NCBI GenBank assembly: GCA_907165135.1
Contig: OU015568.1
Coordinates: 4,348,501-4,412,500, forward strand
Direction: 5' to 3'
Origin: Oikopleura dioica
Taxonomy: Eukaryota; Chordata; Appendicularia; Copelata; Oikopleuridae
DNA length: 64,000 nucleotides
Shown here: piece after piece, positions 54,001 through 63,726 of the stretch
How the letters are laid out: each line of letters opens with the position of its first letter
How positions within the stretch are numbered: the first letter of the stretch is position 1
The notes under the pieces: generated by a model
Told to the model about the DNA's origin: nothing
The model's database searches: none
What the model saw: only the letters and a program-made list of their open reading frames with translations
Program-made: the position numbers and the translations under genes

Positions 54001-57000
54001 TCTAGCGTTTATGGCGACGGCCTTTTTGTCCTTGTCTCTGTGCCTTTCAATCACATGATGAAATAGTAATAAAGTTCAAGATTCAAATTCACTTTTTTAT
54101 TTTTTGAAATTTACCTTTTCTTAGCTTCTTTATTTTTTCATCAAAAATCTCTTTTTACAATTTTCTTCGTTGATTTCTTCAATAAATGAAGCTCTCTTTT
54201 TTCTCTTTATTTTTGTTGAAAACAATGAAAAATTCAAATTCGCGAAAAAGCGCTTCCTTTTTTGATTTTCGGTAAACAACTGATTTGTAATAAAAGAGGT
54301 GGGAAATTAGGTGTACCCTTACTTTGAGCCTAGGTGGCCGCGTTTTCTCGCGAGTAGGGGCCAAAACGACGCTGCCGCTGTCCGTTTTCCGGGGGATGTG
54401 GATCAAGAGGAGAGTAACGGTCACGCTCGGCGGCGGCTTATCGCACCACTCGGCCTTACCAGGGCCCTAATTGACCAGTCAAATGGACAAGTTGGGAAAG
54501 GAGATCTTTTACGCGCCGCTGATAACTTATCAAGGCAAAAGTGGTTTGATTTCTCTTCACAAAAATAATTTCTTTTTCAAAAACTATTTTTTGGAGTGAT
54601 AAAGCCGCAAGCGGCTTTTTTTGCTTTCTGAAAAAAAAATTCAGTGACTTACGTTTTTGACAATTTTCTTCGGCCTAGAACTCGTTGTCGGCGCAGAAAT
54701 CTGCCTTTTCGGTGGAATTCTGGAAATATCTCTTGAAGGGTTGGCTTCGGAAACGGAAACGACGGATTTTCGATCAGCTTCGATATCGGAATTGCTGATA
54801 TTTGAGTTGCTAAAACGCGGATCATGATGAGTAGGAAAGGATAATTTGTTTATGGTTTACGGTGAGTGGTCTCCGTTTGCCCAAGTCGCCGTTTGCCCAA
54901 GTCGTCGTCTGCCCAAGATCGCCGTTTGCCCAACTTGGGCAGACGGAGACTTGGGCAAACGGCGATCTTGGGCAGACCCAAAACCTCAGGGAGACGGACG
55001 GTGCCGGAACCAAATTGGTACCCTGTACCAAAGTCAAGCATATTTTCTGGCTCATCAAAAAACTAATGTCCGCTCCGCGGCTGCAGTGTGAGGAAACTCT
55101 ATTTATGGTTAAGTTGATTTTTTGTAAGTTTACCCTACGAATATACCTAATGACCGACCGAATATACTTCAAGTATAATGAATGATTAACTCTTCCGGGA
55201 ATAGTTTATTAGGACTTTTATTGGGAATTTAGCGACTTTCATAATTAAACCATCCATTACGAAGGCTCTTCGTTATCAATGTAAACGATGTCATAATTCG
55301 GAAAGCTTCCGTAGAGTCCACGATACTGTTTTTTCATTTCGCCTCTTATTTATGTTTTTATGCTCAAGAATTTATTCGAAAATCGGATACAACTATTGAA
55401 AAACAATATAAGAAAATTGTGGTGGTCAAGGATCCACGGTTAATAACCGTTCAAAAGACATCACAGGACAACCTTTGTTTTCACCTGAAAGTTTCCGCAA
55501 ATCAGAGCGCAACCAGCAGACTAAGTTATGATGATAAAATTGTCGCCTTACTTCTATCATTTTATGATCAATCAATTAAAAAAAAATTCACATCGCCGTT
55601 TGCCTAAGATCTCCGTCTGCCCAAGTTGGGCAAACGGCGACTTGGGCAGACGGCGACTTGGGCAAACGGCGACTTGGGCAAACGGAGACCACTCGTTTAC
55701 GGTATCTGACGGAATCGTAAAGAAATAGACACTAATACGGTCATTTTTTTGTTGAAAATTTCAAATGAGAAGTCTTTTTGGGCATTTCAAAAAAAGGGTT
55801 CCCACCCTTTTAAGTTAAGGGTACTAGTAGTGGTACTAACTTAGTACTACCTTCGATGTTAAAGATAGAAAAACGGCTCTGACAGATTAAAGGGCTTAGT
55901 AAGATCTACTTAGAGACCCCTTTTGATAAGCTCTAGCATTTACAGGTTTGGAGTTATTCAGGGCCAAAATTTTGGAAATCGAAGGTAGTACCCTTAACGC
56001 ATGAACGCACGAAATATTTTTCCTGCTGAACGCATATTGCGCAGATTTCTGCGCAGCACCTTTAGAGCGCTCTAGCGACGATTGTGGTCGAGATTTGAAA
56101 ATACCAAAGCTATCAAAATGAAGCTCAGACGCTTGCAAAGAAGCCAATAATAATTCAAAATCCTAACCCTAACCCGAACCTCACTTAAAATAGTGATTTC
56201 TAAAGTTACCCGAAAATGAGCCAGGTTTGTCCATTTTTTTCTATTTCATTGATCTCAAATACAAATGTACAAAATAGATATTCATGATAAAATTTATGTT
56301 TTATTTGATGCAGAAATGCGATAAAAAGTCGAAAAAATATTTTTTATCGACAGAAAAACTGTTGCAGAACTGTTAAAACGCTAACAAAACATTATTCGAA
56401 AATATCGGAAATTTTCGTTCTGAAGCCAAATTTTTACCCTGAAATCAAAATTTTTTTTCGATGCCAGATTCGGATTCCTCATCGAAAAAGAGCTCCTAAA
56501 GTGGGGGTCCATTTAAAAATTTGGTCAAGTAAAGTACGAGATATCGAGCTTTAAAGGGGCTCTGCGCAGAAATCTGCGCAATATGCATTCAAGCGTTAAC
56601 AGGAAAAAATTGTGAGAAAATTCTGCTAAAACTCGTTAACAACAGTCGATACTTTAATAACCTAAGCAGAAAATAACGAGCAAACTAAAGTATTTTCAAA
56701 TACCAAAACGGATCAAAAACTAACCTGTCTAAATACTCCGCTTCTTCGTCTAAACTTTCCGTCAAACTGGGGTGATGCTTCATTCGGGAAACTGGACAGA
56801 ATCTCGGGAAAATCGCAAAACGAGTATTTTTAGGAAGCGATCGCATTTTCAACTCTACGAAATCAGAATGGAAATTCTGTTCGATCATTTTTTTTCTCTT
56901 TTTTCTTTTCGTAAAATTTGCGAATCTGTTAGGGGCTCGTTAAAGAAACGCAGAGAGACGTAAAGATATGATTCGGGATTGGCAAATAGAACGAATCAGG

Positions 57001-59736
57001 AAAAATTTGAGGGATTTTTTTAAAAGAAAAAAGCTAAAATTTTTTTTAGCTAAAATCGGGCAGAACCAAAAATAGGAAAACAATTTTATAGAAGTGAATT
57101 TTTGGATAACCAATAAGATTGCTGTATTTCGCCCACTGGCCAATGAAAACCCTGATCCATAAAATCACTTTCATGAATTGGTTTAACCCCAAAAACGGAA
57201 GTTATTTTTTGGATCTTGGTTTTGATTGGCCGGTAGGCCAAATACAGCAATCTTATTGGCTATAAAAAAATCATCAGAGATTTCTGTCTCCTCCCTTTCC
57301 TGAGTTCTAGTGCTTCCCTCGTGCCAAGTATTGGGCCTTCCGGAATTGCTCTCCCTTCTTTTTCTCGACGAAACTCGCGCTGGATCGGATCGTTTGCTAG
57401 AAAATCAGGAATGCAAATGTTTAACGGAAATAAAACTGAAAGTAAGCAAATCAGCACATGCAAACATAAAACGTAACACTTAAAAACTGGCGACAAAAAG
57501 CAAAGCTTTTGACTTTTTTGGTTTCTCGTAGAAAAAATTTAGTGGTATTTTAAAAAGCCTGGAAGTTGATTTACCGGACTCGAGGGTATGATGCATTTTT
57601 TCGCCTTCCACGAAGATTTTCATAAAAAAATCTTGAAATCTCGAAGCCGCGCGCGGCTTCCCTTTTTTACTCAATTTTCCAATAGTCAAAAGCCGCTGCA
57701 AAAATATTGAAAAAAAAGCCGCGCGCGGCTCTTTTAATAATGAAATTTTCCGAAAGTTTTTTAAGAAAAAAAAACCGCAAAAATGCGGCTTTACTTTTCA
57801 AAATTCAAAATCTCCTCCTTCGAACGACTCTTTCTGCCATGGTTTCTCTTTTTGTCCGGTCTTGACTGTATAATGAACTTTTGAAAAAAAAGACGGTTAA
57901 CTGTAACGGGGAAATCAAATTTACTTTTGGCTTGTTATCGGGGGAAATTTGAAAGTTGGAAATTTACCTTGAAGAGGCGGATCCCGATGATCTACGGGTC
58001 GCATTTCTACGTCTTTTTGGATTTATTGAATTTCATAGCGACACCCTTAAGCGCAAGAATGTTTTTTTTCCTCTCAAATCGAATTTTCTATTATAAAAAA
58101 ACTCATCTAAAGTGCAAGAATTAGATGGTCAAAGTTCATTTTCGAATTCTGAGTTTTTTAAAATAAGGTGGCGATACCCTTAATTTATAAATCCGAACAT
58201 GGCTAAGCGAAGATTCTGTTCTCTGCATTACTCTTATTTTTGTTGGTCTGGTTAGTGCAAACTTCTGAAAAAGTTTGTTTTCATCGCTGTTTTATTATTA
58301 GCCATGAGCAAACAGCGAGTCATAAAAAATTCTCATAAATTTCAAAAATAGTAAATTTTCAAGTGCATCCGCTCGGCACCTGTCCTTTTTTGGCGCCGAT
58401 AATGGTCCCAAAGCTCTACTGTAAAAATCAGATCACAAGACGAGTACTGTATTTTATCAGCTCGATAAAATACTGAATTATGCTTGTTTTTGCGTAAGTT
58501 CAAATCATCAATTTCTAAGAAAAAAAAGAAGCCATCCAAAAATTAAAGGCACGCTTGCATTGAGAAACTAAACTTACAAGTTCGAGCAATTTATTTCGGC
58601 AACGGATTGCCTTCGACAAGTTGGGCGGTCTTTTCGAATCGGTCTGATCAAAATAATGATTTTTAGATGTCTTAAATGACTGTAAATTTTACTGCTCTGG
58701 GCTAACAAACCTGTGTCAGGGATTTCTAAAAGAGCTATATTTAAAAGCCGCGTAGCGGCTTTCTCGAAAACAAAGCCGCGCAGCGGCTTTGCTAGATATA
58801 AACTAAAGGGTCTAGGTTTTTTTGGCAAAGCCGCTGAAAAAGCCGCAAAAATAAGGACCCTGACTCAGGTAAAAAAAAATATTTTTTTCTTTCGAAATTT
58901 TCGTCTCAAAAAATTTCTTACCGTAAAAATCCAGCCGTCAGGGAATTCTTTCTTTTCAGCGGCTTCGGTTTTTCGTCGAATCTGTCTCTATTTTTCAACT
59001 CTTCTTCAAAATTTTCGTCGATCGAATTCTTCAAATCGAACTGCTCATTCTCGGGATGCGTGAATAAACTCTTCGTTGATCCATATTTTTGGGAGTTCTT
59101 CAAAGTAGAATTTGCAGAACTGGAGCTGCTGCTGGAGAGATTCTGGTTGAAAAAAATTGTTATTTGAAGAAAGATAAAAAAATGAGGACCAAGTGTGAGG
59201 AGCTGCCGTACAATTATCAATGAAAAGGGCCACATGCCACGAGAACTGACAGGACAAAAGGACGTTCTAAGAGTCGCTTAGAATTTTTTGTACCGCCGCC
59301 AGAACGGAAATAGTTCGAAAATAAGGGCGAACAGAATTGTTCCCTGATTTTAATTTTTTGCTCGATTTTTTGAGATAAAATTTTTATTATTTTAGTTTAA
59401 TCTTATAAAAAAAGCTCCAACCCTTATTTTGGGCAGCTCAAATCGACAAAAAACCGCGAAATAAAGACCAAAATATTGGTCAATTTTTGACCAATCGAAT
59501 TTCCCCATTCGGTCGGTTAGCCAATCAGATTTCGAAAGAAAATTTTTGGAAAATTCGAATTTTTGTCGGATTCTTTTTTGTCGATTTGAGCGGACAACCC
59601 TTATTTTTTTCATAAAATAAACAAAACTTACGAGAGCATCAGAAACACCATTCTTAAAAATCTGGCCCAAGTCGGACACCGATCTCAAAAACTGTCTTTT
59701 CCTCCTCAAATTCTCTCTTTTCCCGCTTCTTTTCAT
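48003..59736 (-). CDS. arhgef3: NET1/ARHGEF3-type RhoGEF with two C-terminal AKAP-like helices
   Basis: Exons (minus): 59736-59632 (MKRSGKRENLRRKRQ), 59142-58922, 58643-58578, 57396-about 57280, 56854-56725, 54809-54653, 52571-52425 (DH start), 51812-51615, 51181-50988, 50939-50822, 50768-50675 (PH start), 50308-50166, 50125-49729, 49696-49547, then acidic tail exons in 49258-48568, 48389-48164 and 48095-48003 (TGA). The DH domain has FSRKLSIWSMLDAPRTKLPRM, the NET1/ARHGEF3 form of the FSRKL..L..PRSRL motif; the PH domain has LLFNGNIK, LLLFNNCLLIAKRK and ALQAIDAMNWHRKF. It should load GTP on RhoA. The basic N-terminus resembles the nuclear-localising region of NET1. After a long acidic segment come two amphipathic helices fitting the PKA-RII anchoring pattern (ANNIVTSAIEEA and ASHLVGRAIGYV). 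At least one tail intron seems to be GA-AG (near 48885-48925). The donor after 57396-57280 is unclear. Confidence 0.85.
51378..51481. mobile_element. Small inverted-repeat element with 9-bp target duplication
   Basis: The arms GGGGTGGATATTTTGATTTC and GAAATCAAAATATACACCCC are inverted copies (one mismatch). The element is flanked by the 9-bp direct repeat GACTGGGAA (51369-51377 and 51482-51490). One CCAATCAGG lies inside. The 9-bp duplication points to a Mutator-like or fold-back family. It lies in the RhoGEF intron 51182-51614. Confidence 0.8.
51987..52146. mobile_element. CCAAT-containing fold-back (MITE-like) element, copy C
   Basis: The left arm runs CGGGGAGTTGTCTGGAACCG then AC and an A/T run; the right arm ends CGGTTCAAGACACCATCCCG. 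It is flanked by GTTTTT on both sides (51981-51986, 52147-52152), a probable target duplication. It contains CAACCAATCAG and GGCCAATCAG. It lies in the RhoGEF intron 51813-52424. Confidence 0.75.
52572..54652. other. 2.1 kb RhoGEF intron with GCCGC hairpins and a possible nested gene
   Basis: Intron between the DH-start exon and the preceding exon. It contains four AAGCCGC/GCGGCTT palindromes (53257-53409), another at 54601-54620, and a possible plus-strand small gene at 53844-54058. A frame at 54311-54568 is GC-rich but has no other support. Confidence 0.5.
53844..54058 (+). CDS. Possible small nested gene in the RhoGEF intron
   Basis: An ATG follows a TTCTTTCAG|TAAGAGAA acceptor-like site, as expected for trans-spliced messages. 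It encodes MTENNEESDFAEWIKMTLVI and GLYEKDSNICVSDSSIGNCF; a 41-nt GT-AG intron (53965-54005) can join a hydrophobic C-terminus (FMATAFLSLSLCLSIT, TGA). An AATAAA follows at about 54069. It is antisense to the host gene. No homology recognised; the unspliced frame stops at 54003. Confidence 0.35.
54864..55694. mobile_element. FB-like fold-back element, 831 bp, 9-bp target duplication
   Basis: The ends are long inverted repeats themselves made of tandem ~15-bp units (GCCGTTTGCCCAAGTC and variants): at least four units on the left (54870-54995, partly palindromic) and six on the right (55590-55686). Outer tips GAGTGGTCTCCG and CGGAGACCACTC are inverse. It is flanked by the 9-bp direct repeat GTTTACGGT (54855-54863, 55695-55703). 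Subrepeat-built arms plus a 9-bp duplication match Foldback-type elements of Drosophila in structure. The middle (55000-55585) is unique, without a transposase. It lies in the RhoGEF intron 54810-56724. Confidence 0.85.
55815..56005. repeat. Inverted-repeat element with AAGGGTACTA arms
   Basis: AAGGGTACTAGTAGTGG... on the left and CGAAGGTAGTACCCTT on the right are inverse, with a second internal TAGTACTACCTTCGAT. Related to the 70-bp element at 10451. Confidence 0.55.
56012..56612. repeat. ~600 bp inverted-repeat element with TGCGCAGA arms
   Basis: The left arm contains CATATTGCGCAGATTTCTGC, the right arm GCAGAAATCTGCGCAATATG, and the outer TTTTTCCTG matches CAGGAAAAAA. The inverse match extends about 45 bp with gaps. 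The interior is AT-rich and non-coding. It abuts the previous element. Confidence 0.65.
57110..57259. mobile_element. Inverted-repeat element with CCAATAAGATTGCTGTATTT arms
   Basis: The 20-bp ends CCAATAAGATTGCTGTATTT and AAATACAGCAATCTTATTGG are perfect inverse copies; further in, TGGCCAATGAAAACC mirrors GGTTTTGATTGGCC. The element therefore carries four CCAAT/ATTGG motifs. It lies just downstream of RhoGEF exon 57396-57280 and may include the unresolved donor of that exon. Confidence 0.75.
57643..58791. repeat. Cluster of AAGCCGC/GCGGCTT palindromes
   Basis: Short palindromes at 57643-57660, 57715-57731, 57772-57793, 58744-58762 and 58773-58791 in RhoGEF introns. Each is a 7-9 bp inverted repeat of AAAGCCGC with a 0-5 bp centre. 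The same motif occurs at 10533-10578, 32787-32803, 53257-53409, 54601-54620 and 60093-60131. Confidence 0.75.
59431..59594. mobile_element. Inverted-repeat element with CTCAAATCGACAAAAAA arms and 13-bp flanking repeat
   Basis: GCTCAAATCGACAAAAAA (near 59436) and TTTTTTGTCGATTTGAGC (ending 59592) are perfect inverse copies. Direct repeats CAACCCTTATTTT flank it (59418-59430 and 59595-59607). Inside are ACCAATCG and AGCCAATCAG. It lies in the first RhoGEF intron. Confidence 0.75.
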
Positions 59737-62700
59737 CACGATTTCCTCTCTCTATTTTTCTTTTCAACTATTTTTGTCTCTATCGTAAAATATTAAATTA
59801 TTCGATCCAAATGATAAATAAAAAGAGAGTGATCTACCACTCTTGACAGCAGTTCAACTTTTTGGGACATGGTAGGAGTAGTAGCCGACTCAGAGAAAAT
59901 TAAGGAGGATCATTTTATGATTCATTTGAGTCCAAAAATTATTCACGGAATCGTGGATTAAGGCTCTCCCCAATTAAAAAAAGCTATATAACGAACTTTA
60001 AATTACTTCCCAGCTCGACAATCTTTCAGCAAAACCTGACTCAGGGTCTGACTCAAGGTTGAAGAAAAGATTGAGAATTTTTTCTTTGAAAAAGCCGCAT
60101 TCGGCTTCGTTTTTTGGCCGCTTTGCGGCTTTCTTTTTTCAAAGATTTTTCAGGACCCTGACTCAGGTTTTCAACACAGGTTTTCTAGCGCTTTTTTTAC
60201 CTGGATTGAAGAAAAATGCTTCGCCTTTCTCAATCTTCCTGAATTTTCATCTGCTCCTGTAGTTGTTCGGCTAAAAATACAGTAGCGAATCGTTTATAAA
60301 GCCAGTTTTTGTCAGCTGAGGGACGGAAATTCCGGGTTATTTTTTATTACCTGGGACGGCGACCAAAGAGAAAATTCATTTCGCCAGTTGCGTGTCAATT
60401 CGACTGTACAATTACCAATATACAGTTATTTGAGTTTTCTTTGAGATTCAATTTTTCAGTTTTCTTTGTTTTCTGCGATTTTTCTTGCCGATTTCATTCT
60501 TGAAAAAGAAAAGTTTTTTGCTTTTTAAATTTTGAAATTTGAAATTGTTGAAATTGAAGTTGCCAAGAGGGGGGCTATTTTTCTGGATAATCTCTTTAAT
60601 GAGCGCGAGTTGTGAAGCTTGCCGAGGCTGCAATTTACTTGTAGATCGTTAAATAATGTCTGACATGTGACAGACATCAATTGTGCTCGATATAATAACA
60701 AAATGTTAACGAAGCAGCTTCTCTATTATTTTTAATAAACACGAATTCAGAAAAGCTGAGTCTTTACCAATAAAAATTTTACAGTCTTTAACTTTTGTTC
60801 GTTCTTTTCAATTTAAAATGTGCAGCTTTCTGGTGTTTTGGCAAAGGTCAAACAAGAGTGACTCTTGACGCAACGTAGAAAGCTGCATTTCCATTGTACT
60901 CGCCGCCGTCCGCCCGGATAAGCCCTAAGTCAACACGCGCCCCAGGTCAATCAAAAATATCATTGCTTCTATTTCCCCCAAACCGAATTCTAGCTGAAAA
61001 ATAAACCTTCATATTTCAAAATTTTGCTTCATATTTCAAGTTGAAATTTTGAACGAAAAATCATTAAGAAAAATGAAATTGTTTTTTTATTTTTTTTCTT
61101 AATGAATAATATATTTTGCGATTTTAAAATATTAAAGAAATAATTAAAATAAGATTAAATTGAAGAAATAATTCAAAATCAAGCCAACAGATTTAAAGAA
61201 TAAGGCAAACGCAAATTCGGTCCGGTTTGCCCCGGGGCGTGAGACTGGAGCACTCTCACTCTCAGAGTGTTTTATTAAACTCTATCTATAGATTGTTTAT
61301 CTTGAGCTTATCCTCCCGCAGGAACGGATTTACGAGATCAAACGATCAAATTATATAACGATTTTTCTTTCAATTTCATAAAATAGAAAAATTTCAATAT
61401 TTTTTAAATTTTCATAATTTCGAAAATGATTTTGTCTCCATTATAAAAATTCAAGGTTGAGACTCACTATTGATTGTTTCAAAAAAATCTTCGTTTTCGA
61501 AAATCTCTGTCAATCTCAAAAGACTTCCTTTTTCTTAAAATCTTTTGAAAATCCTTCGACAATCTCTTATTTCCAAGCCCAGCACATGTTTTAGCATGAA
61601 TTGCTTGTCATGGCTGAGCTAATCCGCCTTTTCAATCGACTCTGAATTTTCTCTTCATCCGGCGAAAAGCCCGGAGCAAAAGCTGAAAGGCCCTGGGGCG
61701 CGAGCAAAAAATGTGTTTAATTATTAAGAAAAAAGAATTTGGTTATTATTATTTTAGGCGGAACCATAAAGCTGACTTTTCAGCGTCGTAAATCACACTT
61801 GCCAGACTTGACCATCCGCCGGGCGGGGAACTTTATAGGCTAATTAGAGGACAAATAAATGGTCAAAGTATCGAAAAACCACAGCGATAAATATCAGAAA
61901 TTTTTCGTAAAAGAAACATTTTTCTCTGGATTAAATTGTGCGTAGCGTTTTTTTTTGTTCTTTCAAGAGGTGTTAAAATTTTAATTTTAAAAAGCCAACA
62001 AAGCTCAAGTGGACTCGGGGGCTATTCTAAAGAGGCATGTTTTTAGTGAGATACAAAACAAGATTTTTATGTTATCTTGGAAACAAGAAAAAAGACAAAA
62101 AATAAATTGTCATAACCCCAAAGTTTTTCCTGAGATCTTCAATTTGTTCACAAAACCTGACTCAGGCCCTGACTCAGGGTCCTTTAAAACCTTCGATGAA
62201 ACCCCGGAGCGGCTTTATCAAAGTTTTTTCCAGGACCCTGACTCAGGTTTTCCACTGATACTGACAACCCTAGCCCTAATTCTCAACCTTTACCTTAAGG
62301 GTGTCAACAAGTTAATTATTTTCTTCTGCGAGGACTTTCTTCTTTCTATCTCTCGAATGATTTTCTTTCCTCCTTATCTGACAAAGCTCTTTCTTCGTAA
62401 AAATGGTAGATCAAATACAGTCAGATCGGCTCTGTTAAATCGCGGGGCAACTTCCAAGATCAAATAGAAAATTGTCCTTTGTTCGGGTGAGCTGATAAAT
62501 GCCTATCTGACGAGTAGCAGCGGTAAAATTTATTATGGCGAGGCAGAAAAAAATGGTCGCGTATTGTAAATTTGGTGCTTCTTGTGCAAATAGAAACAGG
62601 TGAAAATCGACTTCAAACGTCATAATTATCATGTTTGGAGATGCTTCCAACTTTCAACGCGTCACGAAAAGTACCTCTTCGAATTTTTAATTCAAACATC

Positions 62701-62830
62701 CTAAGAGGTGAATTTCCATGACAGGTCTTTTCCACTTCATAACTTCACGTGACCACAACTATCATCATTCTTCCAGCAGCTGGAAGAGCCGCGCGAGCGC
62801 TGGAGGACTCGAGAACGCTCGCGCGCGCCA
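59737..62830. other. 3 kb AT-rich intergenic region with CCTGACTCAGG palindromes
   Basis: Between the RhoGEF start and the heat-shock gene. I see no convincing gene. It holds five CCTGACTCAGG palindromes (60035, 60157, 62156, 62168, 62237) and two GCCGC hairpins (60093-60131). The open frame 62009-62467 overlaps these repeats and is not convincing. Confidence 0.5.
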
Positions 62831-62842
62831 TCGAAAATTGAC

Positions 62843-62855
62843 GAAGATTCTAGAA
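62843..62855 (+). promoter_or_regulatory. Heat-shock element
   Basis: GAAGATTCTAGAA is a perfect three-unit HSE (GAA-nn-TTC-nn-GAA), the binding site of trimeric HSF1. It lies about 148 bp upstream of the ATG of the intronless gene at 62991 and about 55 bp upstream of its TATA box. A TTCCAGCAGCTGGAA palindrome lies further up at 62771-62785. Confidence 0.8.
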
Positions 62856-62909
62856 TCGACTTGAAAAGCGGCTCCTCCTCCAGTTTTCTCTCGCTTTTCT
62901 CCGGATTGT

Positions 62910-62918
62910 TATATAAAT
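62910..62918 (+). promoter_or_regulatory. TATA box of the heat-shock-type gene
   Basis: TATATAAAT at 62910, with initiation expected near 62940 and the ATG at 62991. Confidence 0.7.
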
Positions 62919-62990
62919 TGGCGACCAGAGTAAACTTCTTCATAACAAAAAATTCTTTATTGCCAAAATAAGAAAGAAGAGACATAAAAA

Positions 62991-63479
62991 ATGTTTTTCA
63001 ACGATCCTTTTTACACAACCAGCTTTCGACCAAATTACAGCTCTATGGCTCAGTATGCCGACAGAACTTGTAACTGTCCTGATTGTCGTCCTCCTCGGCG
63101 TCAACCTCGGCAGCAACAACGGAGAACACAACCAGTTCGACAACAACAACGACTTTTTCAAGATCCGTTTTTCGAAGAATTCCAACCTTCGAGAACTGTC
63201 CGACAAGAAAGGCCAAAGAAAAATCAGCCTTCCAAGGCAAATAATTCTCAATCAAAATCAACGAAACCGCCCGTTCCGAAACCACAGAAGGCAAGAACAA
63301 AGAAGAAACCAGTGGAAATTCCTGTAGAGATCGTCAAAGAAGGTCAACCTGTGCAAGAAAAGGTTGGCGATAGAAAAATTTTGACAAATATGGAGAACCT
63401 AGTAATAGAAGAACTTTCAACGCCGATTGAAATCAAAGAAGATCCTTTTTATGCTGACGAAGAAATCGTCATAGAATGA
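62991..63479 (+). CDS. Intronless HSE-driven protein with an IPV motif, 162 aa
   Basis: A single uninterrupted frame, which stands out among densely intronic neighbours; lack of introns is typical of strongly heat-induced genes. The protein begins MFFNDPFYTTSFRPNYSSMA, has a cysteine pair region (CNCPDC), a Gln/Arg/Pro-rich middle, a basic stretch (KPQKARTKKK) and then EIPVEIVKEGQPV. This last matches the IPV-type motif by which BAG3 and other partners bind the groove of small heat-shock proteins. The tail NLVIEELSTPIEIK is helical and acidic and repeats the opening NDPFY as EDPFYADEE. There is no BAG domain. A chaperone co-factor role is inference. An AATAAA is at about 63535. Confidence 0.75.
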   Translation: MFFNDPFYTTSFRPNYSSMAQYADRTCNCPDCRPPRRQPRQQQRRTQPVRQQQRLFQDPFFEEFQPSRTVRQERPKKNQPSKANNSQSKSTKPPVPKPQKARTKKKPVEIPVEIVKEGQPVQEKVGDRKILTNMENLVIEELSTPIEIKEDPFYADEEIVIE

Positions 63480-63726
63480 TTTTTGTCTGCCCATTTTATA
63501 ATCTGCTGTTTTTTTTTCTCAAAATATTTACTTTTAATAAAAATCATGTTATTCACATCAATCAAGAGCATTTTCAACCCTTTTTGCAATAAATCAAGAT
63601 AAATTCTTTGGGTTAACGTCAATCGTCTCATATTCATGAGAAAGTCAATTTTGAGTCAAAACAAGAAATGATAAGGCTCTTGCGTTTCTCGCCAAAGCCT
63701 GAGATCTTCATTAATAGAAACGAAAA

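Noticed and set aside
62009-62467. 152-codon plus-strand frame as a gene
   Set aside because: It runs through CCTGACTCAGG repeats, has no splice or domain support, and its composition matches AT-rich spacer.
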